Assembly (NCBI RefSeq): GCF_015667795.1
Contig: NZ_JADPEL010000010.1
Coordinates: 61,914-125,913, forward strand
Direction of reading: 5' to 3'
Length of the DNA stretch: 64,000 bases
Origin: Clostridium sp. D53t1_180928_C8
GTDB lineage: Bacteria; Bacillota; Clostridia; Clostridiales; Clostridiaceae
A program made the translations under genes and the position numbers. The notes beneath the pieces are model-generated. The model had not been told where the DNA came from and did no database searches. It was given only the letters and a program-made list of their open reading frames with translations. Below, piece after piece: positions 37,687 to 46,092 of the stretch. The first letter of the stretch is position 1. The number at the start of each line of letters is the position of its first letter.

Positions 37687-37761
37687 ATCTACTTTTCTGC
37701 AAAAAAATTAGATATATCATTAAATATGACATATCCAATTCATCATTTTTTCTACTAACAT

Positions 37762-38574
37762 TTACTTTCTTATAGGTAAATATATATTTCTTAATAAGGC
37801 TTCTTGATTAAATATATTAAAAAATGTATGCTCAACTATAACTACATTTTCTTCAAATTTATACTTATCTTTATTATCATTCCAAAGTCTAAAAATAATT
37901 TCAGGTAATTTTTCTAAAGGTTCTAATGTAGTAATCATTAATGATAAAGTCATATTTTTTTCAACTATATCCTCTCCTTCCTCTTCCTCACTACATAAAT
38001 ATCCTACACTCATTCCTGATGTATCTTCTCTATTGCTTAACCATTTCTTATCTACTATTTTTAGTTTAATTATATGTGATGATGCATCAGTAGATATAAT
38101 TGATGGTGCCATTTGCTCTATATCATAATTTTTATAATCAAACTTAGCTACACGAAACCTAAAACTTATATTTTCTACAACCTTAACCTTATGTGGTACC
38201 TTTTGATAATCTTCTAAAGTTTTCTTTAAATAGCTAAGTAAATTCTTAACATTGTTCCAATAATTTATTTTTTTTATAGCTTTATTAATTTGTTCATCTA
38301 AGAAATTACTATATGAATTTATATCCTTACATTCAATAAAATTAGGAATCTCACTAATTGGTACATCCATAGAACGTAAAAATAGAACAACGTTTAATAT
38401 CTCAAGATCTGCAATTGAATAATATTTATACCTATTTTTTTCATTTTCATGAGGATTTATAAGCCCACATTCCTCATAATGTCGTAATGTATCCTTAGTA
38501 ACTCCTAAAAACTTTGATACTTCACCTCTAGTATATCTAGGTGTAAAAAAATATTTTTCTCTATCTAAAGTCAT
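37762..38574 (-). CDS. MerR family transcriptional regulator with large effector domain
   Basis: A 270-residue protein. The N-terminal winged helix is YTRGEVSKFLGVTKDTLRHYEECGLI, then RYKYYSIADLEILNVVLFLRSMDVPISEI. A helical linker leads to a C-terminal domain of about 150 residues resembling GyrI-like/BmrR-type ligand-binding domains in size. Such regulators bind drugs and twist overlong promoters to activate exporters. The frame extends five codons upstream, but GGAG lies within that extension, so the start is ATG 38574. It is divergent from the MATE gene at 38675, whose promoter has the 19-bp spacer and palindrome expected for a MerR target. Confidence 0.9.
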   Translation of the reverse strand: MTLDREKYFFTPRYTRGEVSKFLGVTKDTLRHYEECGLINPHENEKNRYKYYSIADLEILNVVLFLRSMDVPISEIPNFIECKDINSYSNFLDEQINKAIKKINYWNNVKNLLSYLKKTLEDYQKVPHKVKVVENISFRFRVAKFDYKNYDIEQMAPSIISTDASSHIIKLKIVDKKWLSNREDTSGMSVGYLCSEEEEGEDIVEKNMTLSLMITTLEPLEKLPEIIFRLWNDNKDKYKFEENVVIVEHTFFNIFNQEALLRNIYLPIRK

Positions 38575-38612
38575 TTTTACTCTCCTCATAATAAATTAAT
38601 AAAATCTATTTA

Positions 38613-38643
38613 TTGACATTGGGGTTACCCCACACCTTATATT
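38613..38643 (+). promoter_or_regulatory. MerR-type promoter: 19-bp spacer with central palindrome
   Basis: -35 TTGACA (38613-38618), 19-bp spacer, -10 TATATT (38638-38643). The spacer contains the perfect 13-bp palindrome TGGGGTTACCCCA (38620-38632). It is G/C-rich in a very A/T-rich setting. The overlong spacer with operator between the hexamers is the hallmark of MerR-activated promoters. Confidence 0.85.
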
Positions 38644-38674
38644 ATACTATAGATTAAATAAATAGGAGGCATAT

Positions 38675-40144
38675 ATGAAAAAGGAAAACAATGATAATAA
38701 GAAAATGGATCTTATGAAAAATGGACCTGTAAAAAAAACACTACTTACTTTAGCAATTCCTTCTATGATAGCTATGGTTGTATCTGCACTTTATAATCTT
38801 GTAGATACTATATTTGTAGGTATGTTACATGATACTAATTCTATGGCTGCTGTTTCTGTTTCATTTCCATTCTTCGTTACATTAATGGCCCTTGGTTTAT
38901 TAATAGGAGTAGGTGCCGCTTCTTGTGTTGGTAGACTATTAGGATCACAAAAATACGATGAGGCCAATCGTGCTAGTGGATTAGCAGTTTTATTATCTAT
39001 ACTTATATCAGTTGCTATTATGATTATTGGTTTTACATTTATGAACGGAATTATGAAAATAATTGGTGCTTCACCTGAAGTATTACCTTATGCCAAATCA
39101 TATTCTAACTGGTTACTAATTGGAGCTATATTCACTATCTCTAACTTAGTATTAAATAACCTTCTTAGAACTGAAGGTGCTACTAAACAATCTATGAATA
39201 CTATTATAGTCGGTGCTGTAGCTAATATAATACTTGACCCTATATTTATGTGGGGATTAAATTTAGGTATTACTGGTGCTGCCATTGCTACTGCTATTAG
39301 CCAAGGGATTTCAACAGTTCTTATGATTTTATTCTATACACGTAAGAAATCACAAATTAAACTTAATTTTGCAACTATATTTAAACCAACATCTAATGAT
39401 AAAGAAATTGTAAAGCAAATTTTTTCAGTTGGTATTCCTATATTTGTTAGTCAATTCTTAGCAGCTATAGCATTTACTATTCTTAACTCTACTGCTTCAG
39501 TTTTTGGTGCTGCTGCACTTGCTGCTATGGGAATTGTAAATAAAATATATACTATTGTTACTCAAATGGTAGGTGGATTTAATAACACTTACTTACCTTT
39601 TGCCTCTTTTAATGTAGGTGCTAAGAGATATGATAGAGTAAAAGAATCTACTTATTTTGCTTTATTAGTTACTGGTTCATATAGCATAATTTTAACTATA
39701 ATTATATGTATAGTTCCTGAATTCTTTATTAAGCTATTTAGTAATGATCCTGAAGTTATTAGTCTTGGTGTTAATGCAATAAAAATGCAACATTACTTAT
39801 TAATAGGTTATTCCTTCATTTTTATTATGACATCTACATTCCAAGCTATGAAAGAAACAAAGAAAGCTGGAATTTTATCTTTTGCTCGTCAAGGAATATT
39901 GCTTATACCATTAACATTCATACTTCCAAGAGTATTTACTAATAGTGTGCCATCAATCTTAGAACTGCTTAGTTCTAACCCAATGGCTCCTGGATTATAT
40001 GGTGTAATGCTTGCTCAACCATTAGCTGATTTAATTACAATGGTATTATGTGCGTTCTTTAGTATTAGTACTTTCAAAAGACTTAATAAACTATCTAAAG
40101 AACCAATTCAAGAATCTACCTTAAAAGAATCTATATCAATTTAG
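38675..40144 (+). CDS. MATE family efflux transporter, MerR-linked
   Basis: A 489-residue membrane protein with 12 helices. The opening KTLLTLAIPSMIAMVVSALYNLVDTIFVG is characteristic of MATE exporters and the second half begins around IFSVGIPIFVSQFLAAIA. The start ATG follows AATAGGAGGCATAT. It is the only exporter here on the plus strand, divergent from the MerR gene at 37762-38574 and driven by a MerR-type promoter, so drug-dependent activation is likely. It is one of three MATE genes in the window; all differ in their regulation. Substrates are unknown. Confidence 0.93.
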   Translation: MKKENNDNKKMDLMKNGPVKKTLLTLAIPSMIAMVVSALYNLVDTIFVGMLHDTNSMAAVSVSFPFFVTLMALGLLIGVGAASCVGRLLGSQKYDEANRASGLAVLLSILISVAIMIIGFTFMNGIMKIIGASPEVLPYAKSYSNWLLIGAIFTISNLVLNNLLRTEGATKQSMNTIIVGAVANIILDPIFMWGLNLGITGAAIATAISQGISTVLMILFYTRKKSQIKLNFATIFKPTSNDKEIVKQIFSVGIPIFVSQFLAAIAFTILNSTASVFGAAALAAMGIVNKIYTIVTQMVGGFNNTYLPFASFNVGAKRYDRVKESTYFALLVTGSYSIILTIIICIVPEFFIKLFSNDPEVISLGVNAIKMQHYLLIGYSFIFIMTSTFQAMKETKKAGILSFARQGILLIPLTFILPRVFTNSVPSILELLSSNPMAPGLYGVMLAQPLADLITMVLCAFFSISTFKRLNKLSKEPIQESTLKESISI

Positions 40145-40149
40145 ATTTA

Positions 40150-40205
40150 GATAAAAGTAAAGCTATCATCTACTATATTTAACAGATGATAGCTTTACTT
40201 TTATC
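40150..40205. terminator. Bidirectional terminator between convergent MATE and AIM24 genes
   Basis: Perfect 22-bp inverted repeat (40150-40171 / 40184-40205) with a 12-nt loop; its core is AGTAAAGCTATCATCT. It begins six bases after the plus-strand MATE stop and overlaps the minus-strand AIM24 stop. T runs occur in both directions. Confidence 0.9.
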
Positions 40206-41043
40206 TACTATTGCTTGTATTCATATCCATTCCAGTTGTACTATTTACTCCATAAGCTCTAGCCCTATTTATAGTATCATAAATTTTTATAGTTGGAGCA
40301 AGCCATACTGTTCCTGTACCACGATATACGTTGACAAGACCTTCTCCACTTACAGCTGATCCAATTAAAGACTTCGCTGATCTCTCTACTGTAAAGCTTA
40401 TATTTCCACTTCTTAAGATTGCAAAATTCCCATCTACTTTTAAAGTTTCATTCTCTAAATGTATTTCATCTATCTCACATACTGGAACTCTACATTCTAA
40501 TACTACTATTCCTTTTCCCTTTAATGATAATTGAAATATTCCTTCTCCTCCAGCTAAAGCTGATGATATATTTTTTTGAACTATTGGTTTAACTTGTACA
40601 CTTCCTTGTGCACAATAAAACATTCCCTTATCAACTATAACTTCACCATCGATTGTTAAAACTAAGTAATGATTAAAAGAAGGCTCAAGAACTATCATTC
40701 CTGTTCCTTTATACTCTGGCTGAGCAACACCTTCACCTGTTACAGCTGATGAAAACATCTTTCCTATTAAGTTTCCTGCAGTAACACCAGAAACCATTTC
40801 TAAATTTCCTTTAAAATAGCTCATAGCACCAGGTTCAACCCTTACCTTATCATTATTTAAGTATATAGCAACTTGTCTTGCTTTTATATTTTGTTGTTCC
40901 ATAAAATACATATCCATTGCAGCTGTTGTATCAGTGGAACCTTGTAGCTTATTATATTCTAATATCTCTACCTTCATTCCTGCATATTCAGTTGTATCAA
41001 TAACACTAACATTTTTTCTTGTTCCTATAGCACTAATTCCCAT
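40201..41043 (-). CDS. AIM24 family protein
   Basis: A 280-residue soluble protein of the AIM24/DUF124 beta-rich fold, built of three similar segments with repeating phrases (KMFSSAVTGEGVAQPEYKGTGMIVLEP, NISSALAGGEGIFQLSLKGKGIVVLE, LIGSAVSGEGLVNVYRGTGTVWLAP). The C terminus carries a short Asn/Ser-rich tail. The bacterial members have no established biochemical role. The frame could begin at an upstream GTG, but that codon is part of AGGAAGTG, so the start is ATG 41043. No operon partner. Confidence 0.88.
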   Translation of the reverse strand: MGISAIGTRKNVSVIDTTEYAGMKVEILEYNKLQGSTDTTAAMDMYFMEQQNIKARQVAIYLNNDKVRVEPGAMSYFKGNLEMVSGVTAGNLIGKMFSSAVTGEGVAQPEYKGTGMIVLEPSFNHYLVLTIDGEVIVDKGMFYCAQGSVQVKPIVQKNISSALAGGEGIFQLSLKGKGIVVLECRVPVCEIDEIHLENETLKVDGNFAILRSGNISFTVERSAKSLIGSAVSGEGLVNVYRGTGTVWLAPTIKIYDTINRARAYGVNSTTGMDMNTSNSR

Positions 41044-41221
41044 ATGTATCACTTCCTAATTAAAATTCTTAATTATTATTATATCAAAATTATATTTTCT
41101 AAAATATATTTATTTATACAAAATATCATTCACCATATTATTTATGTTGCGTATATTATACTATAAAGTAATTCAACAGAATGTGAGTTAAGTCTTCATA
41201 TTCTATTAGGAGGAAAAATTT

Positions 41222-41401
41222 ATGGGAAGATGTTATAATAACTGTAATAGAAATTGTTGCAGATATAATAATTATGGATACTATAATAACTATGGTAATT
41301 ACGGCTACTATAATAATTGTGGTTTTGGTAACTGCGGTTTTGGAAATTGTGGCTGGGGATGTAACTGGTTAATATTACCATTACTATTCTTATGCTTCTA
41401 A
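41222..41401 (+). CDS. 59-residue Cys/Tyr/Asn/Gly-rich microprotein with hydrophobic tail
   Basis: A strong AGGAGGAAAAATTT precedes the ATG. The product opens MGRCYNNCNRNCC, continues with YNNYGYYNNYGNYGYYNN and CGFGNC repeats, and ends NWLILPLLFLCF. It has nine Cys and about a quarter Asn. The composition resembles small clostridial/bacillar spore coat or YjcZ-like sporulation peptides with a hydrophobic C-terminal anchor, but I cannot assign a family. It has its own upstream region and a terminator at 41490-41523. It is too short for most gene finders. Confidence 0.8.
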   Translation: MGRCYNNCNRNCCRYNNYGYYNNYGNYGYYNNCGFGNCGFGNCGWGCNWLILPLLFLCF

Positions 41402-41489
41402 TTACACTAAGCTAATATTAAATTACAAAATGACATTTTTATAAATATTATATCGTTGGTACAAAACTTTTAATAATAATTTACAAAAC

Positions 41490-41523
41490 AAAAGTTAGGA
41501 TGTTATCTCCCATCCTAACTTTT
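41490..41523. terminator. Bidirectional terminator between the microprotein and Xaa-Pro aminopeptidase genes
   Basis: Perfect 13-bp stem AAAAGTTAGGATG / CATCCTAACTTTT with an 8-nt loop, 4 bp from the minus-strand stop at 41528. T or A runs occur on both sides. Confidence 0.88.
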
Positions 41524-41527
41524 ATTT

Positions 41528-43285
41528 TTATATTTCTCTAGTTTCTATCTTTAATAAATCTTTTTCATCATTATTTAAATAAGGGCTTAATTTTTCATAA
41601 ACCTTTTTATGGTAATTATTTAACCATTCTTTCTCATCATTATTTAATAGTGCTACATCTACTCCATTTAAATCTATAGGACAATATGATATTGTTTCAA
41701 ATCTATAAAACTCTCCACAATCATTACTTTCCTCTCTAACAACTACCATAATATTTTCAATTCTTATTCCAAACTTACCTTCTTTATAAATACCTGGTTC
41801 ATTAGTTAATATCATTCCTGGTTCTAAAGGAACTGTATTTCCATTTGGTCTTATTCCTTGTGGCCCTTCATGAACATTTAAGAAAAACCCAACTCCATGT
41901 CCTGTTCCACATTTATAATCTAATCCTTTTTCCCATAATGGTCCTCTAGCTAAAATATCTAAATTACACCCAGTAGCACCTTTTAAGAATTTAGCTTTTG
42001 ATAGATTAATATGACCTTTTAATACTAAAGTAAAATCTCTCTTTTCTTCTTCTGTAATATTACCTAATACAAAAGTTCTTGTTATATCAGTAGTTCCATC
42101 TAAGTATTGTCCACCTGAATCTACTAAGAATAAGCCCTCTTCTTTTAATTCATAATCACTTTCAGGAGTTACACTATAATGCATCATTGCTGCATGTTCT
42201 TTATATCCAGCTATAGTTCCAAAGCTATCACCCTTTGCTAATTCTCCTTGACTTCTTAATTCTGATAACTTTTCACTTGCAGTTATTTCTGTAACCTTTT
42301 CTTTTCCTACAGTTTCCTTTAAGTATTTTATAAACTTAACCATAGCAACGCCATCTTTAATATGAGCATTTTCAAAGTTAGCTATTTCAACTTCATTTTT
42401 TATTGCTTTTAAAGTAGTAGTTATATTTAACTTTTCTTTTATTTCACAAGTTAATAAAGAATATAACTTAGCATTAACCTTTGCTGGGTCTATTAATACT
42501 GTGCCTGAAAGCTCTTTTACATCCTCTTCTATTTCATTATAATCATATATTGATACTAATTGACTCTCTAATTTTTCTTTTACTTCATTATCAACTTTCT
42601 CTTTATTTATATAAAGATTAGCTGTTTCTTCTGTAACTATTGCATAACATAATGCTACTGGATTAAATAAAATATCATTTCCTCTAATATTAAAAAGCCA
42701 TGCTATATCATCTAAAGAAGTTAATAAATAATTTTGAACATTATTTTCCTTCATAGCTTTTCTAACTTCACTTATTTTTTCACTAGCACTTTTTCCTGCA
42801 TATATTTCATCATGAATAAAAATTTTATCTTCTGGCAAGCTTGGTCTATCGTTCCAAACCTCTTCTAATAAATCCTTATCCATATTTATATTAAATTTAT
42901 TTTTCTTACTTATTTTTAGTAAGTCTTTATATTGATTAGTACTATAACAACTTCCATCAAAGCCTAAGACTTCTGACTCTTTAACATTTTTTTCTATCCA
43001 TTCATTAATAGTGTCATATCCTGGAGTAGCTATTTTCATTAAATCAATTCCTGAACCTTTTAATTGCTCAGCTGCTTGTATGAAATATCTTCCATCAGCC
43101 CATAATTTAGCTTCATTTTCTCCAACTAATAATGTACCTGCAGAACCAGTAAAACCTGAAACTTCAGCTCTTCCTCTATAATATTCTGCTACATATTCAC
43201 TTTGATGTGGATCTGAACTTGGAATTATATAATAATTAATATTATATTTTTTCATAACTTCTCTTAATTTATTAAGTTTACTCAT
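41528..43285 (-). CDS. Xaa-Pro aminopeptidase (M24B, aminopeptidase P family)
   Basis: A 585-residue cytoplasmic metallopeptidase that removes an N-terminal residue preceding proline. Two N-terminal creatinase-like domains (about 1-300) precede the pita-bread catalytic domain. Metal ligands are visible in LVDSGGQYLDGTTDITRTF (two Asp), CGTGHGVGFFLNVHEGPQG (His), ILTNEPGIY and IRIENIMVV (Glu). The extra creatinase-like domain and C-terminal extension match the long, eukaryote-like three-domain form rather than the roughly 360-residue PepQ. The frame extends 18 codons upstream, but GGGGGGAAC sits just before ATG 43285, so I use that start. Confidence 0.93.
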   Translation of the reverse strand: MSKLNKLREVMKKYNINYYIIPSSDPHQSEYVAEYYRGRAEVSGFTGSAGTLLVGENEAKLWADGRYFIQAAEQLKGSGIDLMKIATPGYDTINEWIEKNVKESEVLGFDGSCYSTNQYKDLLKISKKNKFNINMDKDLLEEVWNDRPSLPEDKIFIHDEIYAGKSASEKISEVRKAMKENNVQNYLLTSLDDIAWLFNIRGNDILFNPVALCYAIVTEETANLYINKEKVDNEVKEKLESQLVSIYDYNEIEEDVKELSGTVLIDPAKVNAKLYSLLTCEIKEKLNITTTLKAIKNEVEIANFENAHIKDGVAMVKFIKYLKETVGKEKVTEITASEKLSELRSQGELAKGDSFGTIAGYKEHAAMMHYSVTPESDYELKEEGLFLVDSGGQYLDGTTDITRTFVLGNITEEEKRDFTLVLKGHINLSKAKFLKGATGCNLDILARGPLWEKGLDYKCGTGHGVGFFLNVHEGPQGIRPNGNTVPLEPGMILTNEPGIYKEGKFGIRIENIMVVVREESNDCGEFYRFETISYCPIDLNGVDVALLNNDEKEWLNNYHKKVYEKLSPYLNNDEKDLLKIETREI

Positions 43286-43315
43286 GTATGTTCCCCCCTT
43301 ATTACTTATAAAAAA

Positions 43316-43347
43316 AGTAAAGACTATTATATTACACAATCTTTACT
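43316..43347 (-). terminator. Terminator of the YibE/F operon
   Basis: Stem AGTAAAGA / TCTTTACT with a roughly 16-nt loop, followed on the minus strand by TTTTTTT. It lies between the YibE/F stop (43409) and the aminopeptidase start. Confidence 0.7.
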
Positions 43348-43408
43348 TACAATAACAATTTTACAATATCTTTCTTTCTTTAGGAAATATATTTTTTATC
43401 TTTTATGT

Positions 43409-44218
43409 TTATCCATTGTTTTCTTTTTCTAATTTATCGCATCGAACCTTAATTTTCTTTATAATTTCATTATTACTTTTTAACATATATGTTCCAATAA
43501 AGATACTTATAGGTATTATAAATAAACATCCTATATTAGAAATAGCTAAACTAAATAAATTTTGAAAAAACTCCTTTGAGTTAATAACACTTGAAAAAGT
43601 ATAATTATTTTTCATAAATAAAATACTAATCATCATAGTTTCTCCTATGGTAGCAAAGAAAAGTGTATTAACTGTTGTTCCTAATATATCTCTTCCAACA
43701 TTGAATCCCATTTTTATTAATGTATTAGGAGTAATTTCACTATTTATCTCATTAAATTCAAATAATGATGATGTTATTGCCATTGCTGTATCCATAATTG
43801 CTCCTAATAAGCTAACTATAATCATACATATCATTAATTGATTCATATTAATATTTACATTTGGAGATAAATAAACACTTATATCTGAACTTAAATCCAA
43901 CTCACTATATCCACCAAAATTAGATTTATTACCAACAAAGTAAATTATAAAACTTAATAGTAAAATAACACAAATAACCGAAATAACAGCTGCATAAGTT
44001 TTTATATTATACCCATTTTGATATATTAAAGTTATTTGACAAAACACCATTGTTCCTACAATAGTTACTAATATAGGATTTACTCCTGATATTATAAGAT
44101 AAATTCCTGATATTAAAGCTACGATATTACATACTAATGCAATAAATGATTTTGCTCCTCTATCCCCTCCTATGAGAATCATCAATATTAATAATACTAC
44201 TGCTAATATCAGTATCAT
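43409..44218 (-). CDS. YibE/F family membrane protein (shorter paralogue)
   Basis: A 269-residue protein with about seven transmembrane helices. The motifs GAIMDTAMAITSSLFEFN and MGFNVGRDILGTTVNTLFFATIGETM are the YibE/F core and align with GAVMDVSITINSAVNELV and EIGHDIMGTMINVLMFSYIGGSL of the upstream gene. It overlaps the 3' end of that gene by 59 bp in another frame, with AAAGGA before its ATG, so the pair is translationally coupled and probably forms a complex. The family function is unknown. Confidence 0.85.
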   Translation of the reverse strand: MILILAVVLLILMILIGGDRGAKSFIALVCNIVALISGIYLIISGVNPILVTIVGTMVFCQITLIYQNGYNIKTYAAVISVICVILLLSFIIYFVGNKSNFGGYSELDLSSDISVYLSPNVNINMNQLMICMIIVSLLGAIMDTAMAITSSLFEFNEINSEITPNTLIKMGFNVGRDILGTTVNTLFFATIGETMMISILFMKNNYTFSSVINSKEFFQNLFSLAISNIGCLFIIPISIFIGTYMLKSNNEIIKKIKVRCDKLEKENNG

Positions 44219-45335
44219 CTTTACTCAATCCTTTCCTAAAAAATAACACTGCAACTAAAGCAGATATTGGTACAGCCGCGACTATTCCTATAGATCCTAT
44301 TAAAAATCTAACTATTTCAAAAGAAATATCAAATTGAATTAAACTTGCTAGCTTATAACCATTAATTATCTTTAATATTACAATTGATAAACTTCCTCCT
44401 ATATAAGAAAACATTAAAACATTTATCATAGTTCCCATAATATCATGTCCGATTTCTCTTATTGATTTAATTAATTGTTTTATACTTATTGATTTTGATG
44501 AGTTAACTAATTCATTAACCGCTGAATTTATTGTTATACTTACATCCATAACAGCACCTAAGCACCCTATTATTACGCCTGATAAAAATATATTTTCAAT
44601 ATCATTAGGACCTGCAATATAATCCATTAACTCATAATGCAAATCTCCCCCATAAATAATAGCTAATTTATATAATCCAAATATTAAAAATGTAGTTATA
44701 ATAGTTGAGATTATAGATCCTATATTCTTTTTTGAAAATCCTCCAAGCAGTAATAAAGTTACCACACTGAAGAAAATTATCATAATTAAGTTTATCAACA
44801 TAAAATCTTTTCCATTAATATATAACTTTATAAAGTATATAAATGCAGCTATATTTGCAACTAATGTAACTAAGGTGTAAACTCCAAATTTTCCTGAAAC
44901 TAAAATAATAGTGATAACAAAAATTCCTACAAGAAATACTATATACTTATCTCTTTTAAGTCCGTTAATAGTCCCCTGTAACTCTTCATTACCTTTTTTT
45001 ATACTTACAAATAAATCATCACCCTTTTTGTATTTTTCATTTTTAAGCATAGATGCTGAATATGTATTTTTTAAAGTAATAATCTCACCTTTATACTCTC
45101 CATTTTTTATTTTTGCTGTAATAGTTTGATTAAAATACTTCTCCTTTCTTCCATCTAATCCATCTTCAACCCTTAAGTATTCATCAGTAATCCTTATAAC
45201 TTTTGCAATCTCTGATTTATACAAATTATAATTATTATTACTCCATATAAGTATGGCAATAAATATTGTTACTAATATTAAGATTCCAATAAATTTGATT
45301 TTATTATTTTCTATGTATTTTTTTACTTTATCCAT
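44160..45335 (-). CDS. YibE/F family membrane protein (longer paralogue)
   Basis: A 391-residue protein. An N-terminal helix (about 15-32) anchors an extracytoplasmic segment of about 90 residues (about 33-125), followed by about seven helices containing the YibE/F core GAVMDVSITINSAVNEL. It is first of the two-gene operon; the start ATG follows AAAGGAGTATT. The extra extracytoplasmic domain distinguishes it from the 269-residue partner. Function is unknown; a transport or signalling channel is a guess only. Confidence 0.87.
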   Translation of the reverse strand: MDKVKKYIENNKIKFIGILILVTIFIAILIWSNNNYNLYKSEIAKVIRITDEYLRVEDGLDGRKEKYFNQTITAKIKNGEYKGEIITLKNTYSASMLKNEKYKKGDDLFVSIKKGNEELQGTINGLKRDKYIVFLVGIFVITIILVSGKFGVYTLVTLVANIAAFIYFIKLYINGKDFMLINLIMIIFFSVVTLLLLGGFSKKNIGSIISTIITTFLIFGLYKLAIIYGGDLHYELMDYIAGPNDIENIFLSGVIIGCLGAVMDVSITINSAVNELVNSSKSISIKQLIKSIREIGHDIMGTMINVLMFSYIGGSLSIVILKIINGYKLASLIQFDISFEIVRFLIGSIGIVAAVPISALVAVLFFRKGLSKDDTDISSSIINIDDSHRRG

Positions 45336-45423
45336 AATACTCCTTTCGCAACTTTATCTCCCTTTTTTCCTCTCCCTCTAAATTGTATAATCTTTAAAAA
45401 TATAAATCAAATTAAAGCAAAAA

Positions 45424-45447
45424 GTTGAGAATATTTCTATCCTCAAC
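45424..45447 (-). terminator. Terminator of the YqeY-like gene
   Basis: GTTGAG / CTCAAC stem with a 12-nt loop, followed on the minus strand by TTTTT, 18 bp past the stop at 45466. Confidence 0.7.
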
Positions 45448-45465
45448 CTTCTTATATTATTTGTT

Positions 45466-45903
45466 TTATCCTAATATTTGCTTTACCATAGGATTAATTT
45501 TAGCTCTATCAAACTTACCATTTACCATTGGCATAATTTCTTTCATTATTTTCCCCATATCTTTGGCAGTATAATTACCATTAGTAATAATTTCTTTTAA
45601 CATAGCATTAACTTCTTCTTCAGTTAATTGCTTTGGTAAGTATGGTGTTAATACTTCAAGTGCAAAGTTTCCTTCAGCTATTTTATCTGCATCATTAGCT
45701 TTAACAGCGTATTCTAAAGCTTCTTTAGTTTGCTTTATGCTTTTTTCTATAATTTTAATAACATTTTCATCTGGAATGTCTTCTCTGTTATTAACTTCAT
45801 ATGCTTTAATTTCTGAATTAACTAATCTTAAAACACTTACTCTTGCCTTATCCCTTGCTTTCATTGCAGCTATTTCGTCTTTTTTTAATGTTTCTTTTAA
45901 CAT
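45466..45903 (-). CDS. GatB/YqeY domain-containing protein
   Basis: A 145-residue protein homologous to the tail domain of GatB, present as the free-standing YqeY form. Phrases such as AMKARDKARVSVLRLVNSEIK, YLPKQLTEEEVNAMLKEII and MGKIMKEIMPMVNGKFDRAKINPMVKQ are diagnostic. It is proposed to associate with tRNA or amidotransferases; its role is not firmly known. No Shine-Dalgarno is next to the ATG; the GAGGGTAGG present lies about 27 nt upstream. A TTAGTTATTATAACTAA hairpin between that site and the ATG could bring the two together (inference). It is a single gene. Confidence 0.88.
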   Translation of the reverse strand: MLKETLKKDEIAAMKARDKARVSVLRLVNSEIKAYEVNNREDIPDENVIKIIEKSIKQTKEALEYAVKANDADKIAEGNFALEVLTPYLPKQLTEEEVNAMLKEIITNGNYTAKDMGKIMKEIMPMVNGKFDRAKINPMVKQILG

Positions 45904-46092
45904 ATTTATATAGTTAGTTATTATAACTAACCTACCCTCGCTTTCATCTTTATATTTCTAAGTAAATTATACCAGTTTTATAATCAAAATCAAATTTATT
46001 CCAAATTGGCTATTATTAATTTTAAATATCACTTTATAGTTTTCGTATTATGAGATAAAATATATCCCTTTAATAATATTCTTTTTTCTTAC

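Noticed and set aside
41100-41180. Sporulation sigma-factor promoter for the Cys-rich microprotein
   Set aside because: CGTATATTA resembles a sigma-K -10, but the possible -35 is wrongly spaced, so I did not annotate it.
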